Assembly: GCA_028641055.1 (NCBI GenBank)
Contig: CM054059.1
Coordinates: 44,342,477-44,406,476, forward strand
DNA from: Alopecurus myosuroides
Taxonomy: Eukaryota; Streptophyta; Magnoliopsida; Poales; Poaceae
Length of the DNA: 64,000 nucleotides
Reading direction: 5' to 3'
Shown here: piece by piece, positions 56,272-64,000 of the stretch
How positions within the stretch are numbered: the stretch's first letter is position 1
Layout of the letters: every line of letters begins with the position of its first letter
Translations under genes and position numbers: made by a program
Notes under the pieces: generated by a model
Told to the model about the DNA's origin: nothing
Database searches by the model: none
What the model saw: the letters and a program-made list of their open reading frames with translations, nothing else

Positions 56272-58007
56272 CCCTACATTCTGGCTTCGCCAAAGTTGGT
56301 CCAACCTACCAAAAATATACCGGCAGTACAAACCCGGATACCTGGCTTTCAGATTATTACACAGCCGTCCAAATCAACAACGGGACAGACCTGGAAGCCG
56401 TCAAGTTTCTTCCCCTAATGTTGCTAGACGGAGCCAGAGATTGGATCAATGGTTTACCATCAAGAACTGTCGACAGTTGGGATGATATGGCGAGAGTATT
56501 TACTCAGCATTTTCGGGGAACATACAAACGCCCAAATAGCATCAACCAGCTGAACCGTTGCACCCAATTTGAAGACGAACCATACGTGGATTTCATCTCC
56601 AGATGGACTGCAATGAAGAATAGTTGCTCTGGAGTAACTGACGTGCAAGCAATGCATGCTTTCGTCAATGGCCTAAAACCCGGACTTGTACCGTTCATGG
56701 TTGGTTCTAAAAAGCACAAAGATCTCGGATCTATGCTTACAACCGCTAATGAGCATGCTGCAGCCGAAGACGATATCAGAGCAAGAGGAGGCAATATTGA
56801 GTCACTGATACTGGCCAAGAAAACACCTCGTTCTGATAAAAAAGGAACTCCGGAGTCAACAACAAAGCCCAAGGAGGTTAACATAGCCTTTGGAGGAGAA
56901 AAGGTGAACAAGTGGAAAGGCCGCAGTCCGGATCCCATCAATTACACTCCCGAAGAATGGGAGAGAATTAAGTCGGAACCCTGCGTCCACCACTCTCAGT
57001 TTGGGAAACCAACCCACACAAACGCGCAATGCCGGCTAAACAAGCATATGAAAGGCAATGCAGGATCCGGAAATAAAGGGAAGGGTTCCAAGAGGAAACC
57101 TGCCAAACAAAAGCCAGAAGCTGAAAAAGAAGACAGTGAATCGGACACTGATGACAAAATCCAGGAACAACAGCGAAAAGGCGAACCCAAATTTCCGAGA
57201 GTTGACGGAGAAGCAATGTTAACTTTCCTAGCAACCCCGTCAGCAAAGGTGGCCAAAAGGACACTTCGAGAAATAAACGCGGTTGTTCCTGCAACCCCAA
57301 AATTTTTGAAGTACTCCAACACACCGATAATCTGGGATCAGTCAGATCATCCCGGAAATATCCCTGAACCCGGCACACAAGCTCTTGTTGTAAGCCCTAT
57401 TGTTCAAAACACTAGGCTAAGAAGAGTGCTGATGGATGGAGGATCCAGCATCAATATAATGTACCTGGATACACTGAAGCACTTGAAGATATCCGAGTCC
57501 CAGCTCAACTACAGCAATATACGCTTCCACGGCATTGTTCCTGGCAGGCAAGCACGATCCCTAGGAGAAATTTCCCTAGATGTCACCTTCGGAGGTAAAG
57601 ATCACTTCCGGCAGGAAAAAGTATCCTTCGAAGTTGTGCCGTTCGAGAGCGTGTATCACGCAATACTCGGACGTCCGGCTTTCGCCAAGTTTATGGCAAG
57701 ATCTTGCTATATCTACAACAAGCTGAAGATGCCAGGACCCAAAGGAGGAGTAATCACCATTGCCGGTGATTTCAAGCTGGCAAACGAGTTGGAGAAGCAA
57801 AACGCCCTTTGCGCTCAAAGAGTTATAGCTCAGGAAGAACTGAAGGAGTTAGCCAAGGAGGTATCGCCGAAAGAAATGCCGGCAGGAAAAGAAACTCGGA
57901 AGCCAACAGATAGCTTCAAGGCGTCCGAGAATACAAGGCAGGTAATCCTAGATCCCAAAGATCCGACAAAATTTGTCGTTGTAGGGACTGGGATGACCGA
58001 CAAATAG
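56208..58007 (+). pseudogene. Gag core and aspartic protease of the inner element
   Basis: A frame open from before 56208 to a TAG at 58005-58007. It holds the Retrotrans_gag domain (ARDWINGLPSRTVDSWDDM, then FTQHFRGTY), a zinc-knuckle-like C/H/H/C segment (CVHHSQFGKPTHTNAQC) near 56980, and a retropepsin site RRVLMDGGSSINIMY near 57420 with the catalytic Asp present. The frame continues past the TAG into reverse transcriptase, so one stop separates protease from RT. Confidence 0.8.
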
Positions 58008-58988
58008 GAAGGCGAGCTCATCAAGTTCCTCCGTGAGAACTGGGATATTTTTTCCTGGTGTCCAGCTGACATGCCAGGCGTACCCAGGGAGCTTGCTGAG
58101 CACCAACTCAAGGTTATTCCTGGATCAAAACCCGTCAAACAAGGTCTCCGTCGATTTGACGGAAGAAGACGGAAGGCTATTGGCAAGGAAATTATCCGGC
58201 TTTTAGCAGCGGATTTCATCAAGGAGGTAATCCATACTGACTGGTCCGCAAATCCGGTATTAGTACCGAAGAAAGACACAACTGCCCTCAGAATGTGTAT
58301 AGATTACACAGGATTGAACAAGTTATGTCCGAAAGATAGGTTCGCACTGCCGCGAATCGATCAAATAATAGATGCCACTGCAGGCTCCGAGCTTTTATGC
58401 TTTTTGGATGCATACTCCGAGTACCACCAAATACGCATGAAAAAGGAAGATCAAATCAAGACTTCTTTTATAACCCCGTACGGGACGTATTACTACGTAA
58501 CCATGCCTTTTGGCCTGAAGAACGCAGGTGCAACCTACCAGCATTGCATGCAACGCTGTTTGCATAGTCAAATTGGCAGAAACGTCCATGTCTACGTGGA
58601 CGATATCACTGTCGTAACCAAGGAAAAAGATACACTCCTTGAGGATTTGCGAGAAACTTTCGAAAACTTACGCACTTACCAGATGAAGTTGAATCCATCT
58701 AAGTGCGTATTCGGGGTTCCCTCAGGAAAACTTCTGGGTTTCATCGTTTCTCATAGAGGAATAGAAGTTAACCCGGAAAAGATCAAGGCAATCTTGAATA
58801 TCTCAAAGCCTACATGTGTAAAAGATGTCCAAAGATTGACGGGTTCCGCCACAGCCGTCAGCAGATTTATCAGTTGGCTGGGGGCTAAAACCCTACCACT
58901 CTTCAAGCTGCTGAAAAATTTCGACAAAGTCAAGTGGATTGCGGAAGCCTGGGAACGTATAGAAAGTTATGTACCTTTCCGTACTTAG
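58008..58988 (+). pseudogene. Reverse transcriptase of the inner element, truncated
   Basis: Same frame as the protease after the TAG. RT motifs are present: LVPKKDTTALRMCIDYTGLN, the catalytic Asp of FLDAYSEYHQI, FGLKNAGATYQ, and YVDD at about 58594-58605, then the thumb-like segment to KVKWIAEAW. It stops at 58986-58988 soon after, where RNase H and integrase should follow, so roughly half of pol is missing. The residual RT core looks intact. Confidence 0.85.
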
Positions 58989-59603
58989 TTCAATTTCTAT
59001 GTAAACATCTTTTGAGATCATGAAATAAAGTTGTCGGAATGCTGTCATCCATGTTTCTTATAAGTGCAAAGTGTTTCCGCCTCATCTATTTCCCAATGAT
59101 CTTACAAATTTCTCAACGTTAACCCGAATTGTGCTTGCGTACTCGGCGTTACATAACTGAATGATTTTCAGCCTTTTAATGGCTAAAGGAAGCTTGAATT
59201 GCCTGCGTGCCCAAGTTTCACTTAAAACTTTCCTTGTTTCTCTAAGTCTTATCTGATTGTGTGTGTGCCGGGTTACTGGAACTAGTTAGTAAAAATGCCT
59301 TTAGCATGATTCATGTTTTCGAGTTTCAAAACTGATTGGTTCGTCCCCAGTTACTCGGCATAACGATTCATAATGCTATTTGAGCCATTTCAAACACTAA
59401 GGACAGTTAAAGCATATACACCAGAGAACTTAGAAGATAAAGGAATGGTAAAATCCAAACAACTTGCAAAGTAATTTCATAAGTTTAAACTGCAAAAGGC
59501 GGAATTCTCATTAATATAAAAGAAGCATTACATTTCAGATTACATTAAAAGGACAGTAATGCTCCTATTGTCTATTTTTTCTATCCAGGTTCCAAGTAAC
59601 CTT
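58989..59603. other. Spacer after the truncated pol
   Basis: Probably the 3' untranslated side of pol and the 3' end of the antisense gene. AATAAAG at 59025-59031 is polyadenylation-like. No gene is seen. Confidence 0.5.
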
Positions 59604-62591
59604 TCAAGAATCCGACTCCTCCTCGCTGCTTTCTTCGTCGGGGATTGGAGGAGCTTCCTCTTCTGGATAGTTGACGGCGACATTTACCATGGCGGCAATC
59701 TGGGTGGCGTGTCCCTTAACTTCACCAAAGATGGTGGTTCGTTGCGCATCCGTGTATCCCTGAGGGACACCGGTGGCCACACGCCAGGATTTGGCACTAG
59801 GATAGTGCATGCGCATCAGGCCTAAGGCCATGCGCGCACCACCCCGTGCAGCGGAGCGGAGAAGAGACTCCTTGGACTCCGCCACCTCCATGATGATACC
59901 CGGAAGTTTTTCAACCTCCGAGCATTCCCCAGATTTATCGGGAAGGAACTTCTCTATGAGCTGCGTCCCGGCAGCCTTAATCGAATTCCATGTTTCCCCG
60001 AAAGCTCGGATGCCTGCAATCCGAGTTCCATCTGGGGTGTCTCCTGTTCGATTCAGTAAAACGTACAAAAGGATTAGGCAGACAAACAGAGAAAGCAAAA
60101 CATGGAAAGATGCGAAAAGGGTAAGAAATTTACCGATGAGCTTGTCGATCTCGGAAACTTCCTCCAGGCGAAGGTTCAGAGCTTCGGTCAAATCCTGAAT
60201 GGTGGATTTGTCTTTCTCCGCCTGTTCGGAAGCCTTGGAATTAGCCATTCCAAGAGCCAGGTTGCTGGCTTCCAGGTCTTGTTGAGCTTTCACAAGATCC
60301 TTGTGAAGCTCAATGTTCTCATTGCGGAGAATTTCGGCGTTGCCAGAATCTTCCGCTGCCTGCTTAGCCTGAGCTAAGGCAGCTGAAAAGGAAGGGAAAA
60401 TCCGAGTTGGTCAATTTCCTCGGGAAAAAACTCAGACAAAGACTCAAATAAGAAATTTCAAAACGAAAATGCCTACCTTTCGTTTCTGTCAATGCGAGCT
60501 GAGAGGATTCCAGCTCCGCCTCCTTCTCCTCAAGAATAGAAAGAAGGCTTCGAACTTCTTTATTCTTGATGGTGAGCTTCCGGAAAACTTCCAGGTTTAT
60601 GGCCTCGGAGGTTTGCTGAAATGTAGCAAGGAAAAGAATGAGTACAAAAAGCATCAAAGCAAAAAGCACGCATTTTAATTAATGCTTGGGGGCTAGAGTT
60701 ATATACCTGGCTCATGCGCTGCAAACCTGCTAAGTTTTCTTGGAATTCTTTCGCGTATTCCGCGAAGTGATTTCCGGCTGCGTCCAAGCCGTCATTGATA
60801 GCTTTAAAATCCTTGTCAAAGGTGGGGATTTCCTCGTCGAAAGTCCGAGAAGATTTCCCCACCTCTGGGGCCGCCCTTTCCCTCGTATCCGACTCGGATA
60901 CAACGGGCTGGCTGGGCTCTGGGGGCTTGGTGGTGGGGGCTGCAGTAGGCTCTTCCGCCATCGTCTGCGGCGTGTCCGGGGCGACGGCGGGAGATGGTTG
61001 GCTGCCTCGGCTGGAAGAAACCCTGAGTTTCTTCAGCTTCTTCGGCTTCAGGTTGGAGGGGGGTAGGCTAAAAACCAAAAACCCGGAAAAGGTTAAAACA
61101 CCGAAGATGGACGAAAAAGATCCCATAAAAGAAAAAACCCAGAAGAAAATAACCTGGAAGTAGCGACGGGGATTCCGTCAAGGTCGCTAATCTCGTCCGA
61201 GGAAATTATCTTCTTGCGCTTGCGCCCACCTGTAGCGGCGGTGCGCAGTGCATCCAGCTCGGCCTCGGAGGCTAACTCCGAGTCTGGAAGATCCGCAATC
61301 TGTCGGAAGAACCAATCAGAATCAAAAGGCAGATTATCCAAGAATTGAGATTGTACCCAAATGACGGAAAATTTACCTTGGGAGCTGGGTTGTCGGCCGT
61401 GTACATTGGCCGACTCTCCGTGTATTGGTCGCGCGATGCGACCAACTGATTGATGCGCCGCCTAAGTTCCTTTGCGGGCCAATCCTTGTCGGTTGTCCGC
61501 ATTGGATCCTTGGCTCCCGTGTATTCACACAGGAGACGGCCTCCGTGGTTTGCTAATGGCTGAATCCGCCTATCCAGCCAGCAAAAGACCGTATCCATAC
61601 CGGTCAAAGGAGGTTTGGAGGAGGTGAGCTTAGCGATGCGCCTTTTGATCCTTAGCAGATCTGGAGGCAGAACCTGGACGGCTTCTGTCCCCCAGTTATC
61701 TTGGGGAACAGCGGCGGAATTAACGAAAGGTGGAACCCCGACGGCCTTTTTAGGGAAAGGCACGTCGGGATGATAGAAAAAAGAACCCGTCCAAAATTTG
61801 ACGGATTCTGAGGTTTTGATTTTAGGGAACCAATCCTCTCGGAATCTCCGAAGAGTAAAGGAAATGGTTCCGCAATTTGGGAGTGCGCCCTCCGAAGAGT
61901 TACGCTTGACCCCAAAGCAGTACAGCCAAAAATCTAACCTAGGCTCTATCCCTAGGTAACCTTCGAACAAGGCCTGGAAGCCGGCCATGTACAGAATGGA
62001 ATTGGGAGGAAGGTTGTGAGGTTGGATGCTGTAGTGTGACAGAACCTGGAGGAAGAAAGAGGAAGGTGGGAGCCCCATACCTCGTAGAAGGTGGGAGGTA
62101 AGAAGTACCCTTTCGCCCTCCTGTGGCATGGGTTCGGTCTCCTCTTCCGGGAGCCGCCATTTCTTTTTGAGCACCAAACCCTCCTTCTCCAAGTTTGGAA
62201 GGAGAGCCGGGGGAATACTGCAGGCACTCCAGTTGCCTGCAGTTTCCTCTTCCTCGTCCGCTCCGGCGGCGGCGGCGGCGGCGGCCTTCGCGGCGGCGAG
62301 TTTGTCGCCGAGGAGCTCGATTTTTTCCTCCGCCGTTTCAGGTGCAAACGGCGGAGTTGTTGTGGCGCTTGGGCCCGCAACGTCTGCGGTGGCGGAAGCG
62401 TTTCCTCCGCCCGCCGCGGATGCCGTGGCCTTTTCCGGCTCGCCGCCGGCATGCTTGGGCGACCCTAGCTGTGGATCTAGGTCGCCCAAAAGTTCGTCGA
62501 TGGAGGCGCGAGCCGGGGAGGACGACGGAGATGCCATCCTTTGGTGGTGCGTTTTGGAGCGCTCCGGCGTGCGAAGGGTTCGTCGGGGCAA
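59604..62591 (-). CDS. Antisense multi-exon gene of the inner element
   Basis: Minus-strand exons 62591-61377, 61299-61154, 61067-60707, 60615-60477, 60382-60134 and 60043-59604 join in phase through GT-AG introns, giving 849 residues. Exon 1 has an Ala-rich leader and then a domain homologous to exon 1 of the gene at 49160: SSFFLQVLSHYSIQPHNLPP, EGYLGIEPRL and RRIQPLANHG. Exon 2 has a basic GGRKRKK run (possible nuclear signal), exons 3-5 a long coiled coil, and exon 6 an acidic end. All phases being intact while gag-pol is damaged is notable. ATG 62591 is the first in frame; 62534 is an alternative. The role is unknown. Confidence 0.68.
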
Positions 62592-62675
62592 GGTCTTGCT
62601 CTCGAGCTCGCGGTTGCGTCAATGGCGTGGGCAGTGAGGGAGTGAGGAAAGATTTCCGATGACGACGAGGACGGC

Positions 62676-62683
62676 TATTTATA
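62676..62683 (-). promoter_or_regulatory. TATA box of the inner antisense gene
   Basis: On the minus strand TATAAATA (in GGCTATAAATAGCCG) lies about 85 bases upstream of the ATG at 62591. Its position and sequence mirror those of the outer antisense gene. Confidence 0.6.
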
Positions 62684-63076
62684 GCCTGAAAACCTCTAGA
62701 TACGTGCCAACGGCTCTTTCGAACGTTGGATGTTTGACGCGTGTCAACCACCGGAAAATCCGGGAAACGGAACGACAGAGGAATGATGGCTATCTCCTCG
62801 TTTCCTGTGAGAATCTGTCAGAGATACATTGCAGGGTTTCCCGCGTGAAACCAAGCAGCGCTTGCGTCAGCATGATTAAAGCGCTGATGTCACGAGTTCC
62901 TTTTCCGCGAAGGATCGCGAGAAGAAAAGCCGGATTTTCACAGTTCCGAGTTTTATGTTACCATCTCCTTCAAAAGGAAAGAAGAAAGAATCAAGACTGC
63001 TGAATCAAGTTTTCCCGGACAAAATGTATTTGACGAAAGGCGGAATATCAGAGTTTTGATCCTTCCTGGGGGCTAC
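62684..63076. other. Spacer before the 3' LTR
   Basis: Upstream region of the antisense gene and, on the plus strand, the approach to the polypurine tract CCTTCCTGGGGGCTAC (63061-63076). No gene is seen. Confidence 0.6.
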
Positions 63077-63641
63077 TGTCGGATATATACTGAATAACGG
63101 TATAGAAGATGGTAGACAAAAGAGCCGGACTACCAGGGTGGCCTACATGGTAATGGGCTTAGGTCCATTGGGCGGCCCAGTAGTCCGACGCGCAGAAGCC
63201 GGATTCTAGAAGAACCCGGATCACGGCCCACGTGATCTGGCTTGGAGGAGAAGACGGATTCCTTACTTTCCAAGTTACAAGTTAAACGTAGTCTTCTAGG
63301 TTTCTGGTTCTGTAAGCCCTAATCCGGCTATTATATAAAGCCGGACGGGAGATAGATTAGACAAGTTCCAAGGTTCTAGGTTCAAGCTCAAGCTCTACGC
63401 AACTCGCCGAGAAGTTCATCCTCGTCGAGTAGCTAGATCTATTCCCTCACATTGCAACCCTGTTATACGGGCTTTAGTCCCAATTAGTGAGAAGTGCAGG
63501 AGTAGGTACGCCGTACTGTCGCGACGTACCGAACCTGGGTAAAATCCCGTGTTCTGTGTTACTACGCTATCCCGTTACCCCACGTCTCTACCGTAGTCTC
63601 ATGGCACCCCAGTCTATGAAAACTACTACGATGTCTCGACA
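63077..63641 (+). repeat. 3' LTR of the inner gypsy element
   Basis: 565 bp, differing from the 5' LTR by AC for GG near 53799-53801 and by one C/T change in GGT(C/T)CTGTAAG. Confidence 0.93.
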
Positions 63642-63646
63642 ATCGA

Positions 63647-64000
63647 ACTTCCTCGGGAAGGACTGCTTCCGCCCCGTATACCATAAAAAATGGTGTGTAT
63701 TTTGTAGACCTGTTTGGGGTTGTCCGGAGGCTCCGGAGTACGGAGGGTAGCTCCTCTTCCCAATGCCCTACTGCGGGGTGCAGACGGTCGAGTAGTCGTT
63801 TCTTGATCCCAGCCGAAACTAAGCCGTTGGATCTTTCGACTTGTCCGTTCGTTTGCGGGTGGGCGACCGAAGCAAACTTGAAATTGATGCCTTTCTCTTC
63901 GCAGAACTGCTGTGTTTCCTTTGCCGTAAAGTTTGTGCCGTTATCTGTGATGATGTCGTGTGGCACACCAAATCTGCATATGATGGAATCGAGGAACTCC
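63647..64000 (-). pseudogene. Integrase core of the outer Tat-like element, partial
   Basis: Minus-strand frame entering from the right edge: DIITDNGTNFTAKE supplies the second catalytic Asp of the DDE integrase core, and HPQTNGQVERSNG supplies the Glu region; then WEEELPSVLRSLRTTPN and GAEAVLPEEVR. It is cut at 63647 by the inner insertion and resumes at 53774. The first catalytic Asp lies outside the window. Confidence 0.9.

Larger units (their letters stand above)
53780..63641 (+). mobile_element. Young Ty3/gypsy element lacking RNase H and integrase, with antisense gene
   Basis: LTRs at 53780-54344 and 63077-63641 (565 bp each, starting TGTCGGATATATAC and ending TGTCTCGACA) differ at only three positions by eye. 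ATCGA flanks the element (53775-53779 and 63642-63646). A primer-binding site TTGGCGCCCACCGTGGGG begins at 54346 and a polypurine CCTGGGGGCTAC precedes the right LTR. The plus strand carries gag, protease and part of RT, then a deletion; the minus strand carries an 849-residue six-exon gene. Three differences in 565 bases indicate a recent insertion. Confidence 0.95.
47450..64000 (-). mobile_element. Tat-like Ty3/gypsy element, 3' part, running off the window
   Basis: Minus-strand element: integrase codons enter at the right edge (63966 downward), are interrupted by the insertion 53780-63641, resume at 53774 and end at 53422. An antisense gene follows at 49160-53137, then a spacer, a polypurine tract CTCGGGGGCTAC (47954-47943) and the 3' LTR (47942-47450). 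Gag, protease, RT and the 5' LTR would lie to the right of the window. An antisense extra ORF between pol and the 3' LTR is a known trait of the Tat lineage of plant gypsy elements. Confidence 0.8.

Overview
This window looks like nuclear DNA from a large-genome grass, most likely a pooid of the Triticeae type (wheat, barley, rye, Aegilops or a close relative). The evidence is the dense nesting of LTR retrotransposons, a CACTA transposon whose subterminal repeats are built on an ACCGGT palindrome, a Stowaway MITE, and one GC-rich monocot-style host gene with canonical GT-AG introns. Family names for the elements come from memory and no search was run. There are no bacterial, organellar or rRNA features.

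Layout. 1-1426: the last 13 codons of a coding sequence of unknown identity, then sequence without a gene and a weak promoter-like motif. 1427-16169: a 14.7-kb CACTA (En/Spm) transposon with matching terminal inverted repeats and a TTA target duplication. It holds a small coiled-coil/membrane ORF, an intact TNP2-type transposase, four tandem foldback units behind a TATA box, an AP2/ERF gene, a two-exon antisense DEDDy exonuclease gene, a small conserved-looking ORF, and an eight-exon Transposase_24 plus Ulp1-protease gene that is now broken. 16188-16399: a Stowaway MITE. 19136-21840: the only clear host gene, a six-exon MYB-CC (PHR1-like) transcription factor of 449 residues. 23097-33816: a solo-LTR-like repeat split by an 8.3-kb LTR element with 3.9-kb LTRs and only 500 bp of interior. 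33940-37896: remnants of older gypsy elements. 37897-46637: a minus-strand, non-autonomous gypsy element, itself interrupted by a 1.5-kb solo LTR. 47450-64000: the 3' part of a minus-strand Tat-like Ty3/gypsy element, interrupted in its integrase by a 9.86-kb plus-strand gypsy element (53780-63641).

How the parts relate. In the CACTA element the two transposition genes flank a cargo module. The module was assembled by interdigitated duplications (R1: 6044-6449 and 7727-8128; R2: 7465-7727 and 8903-9161). The R1 duplication copied a TATA-bearing promoter, so one copy sits upstream of the foldback array and the other upstream of the AP2/ERF gene. In the right-hand third, both nested gypsy elements carry a multi-exon gene antisense to gag-pol, each with its own TATA box and encoding homologous proteins. 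In both, a polypurine-tract-like motif lies inside an intron of that antisense gene.

The best candidates for something undescribed are the covarying foldback array, the AP2-plus-exonuclease cargo of the CACTA element, and the pair of antisense intron-containing genes with internal PPT-like motifs. Functions of transposon cargo genes are inferred from domains only.
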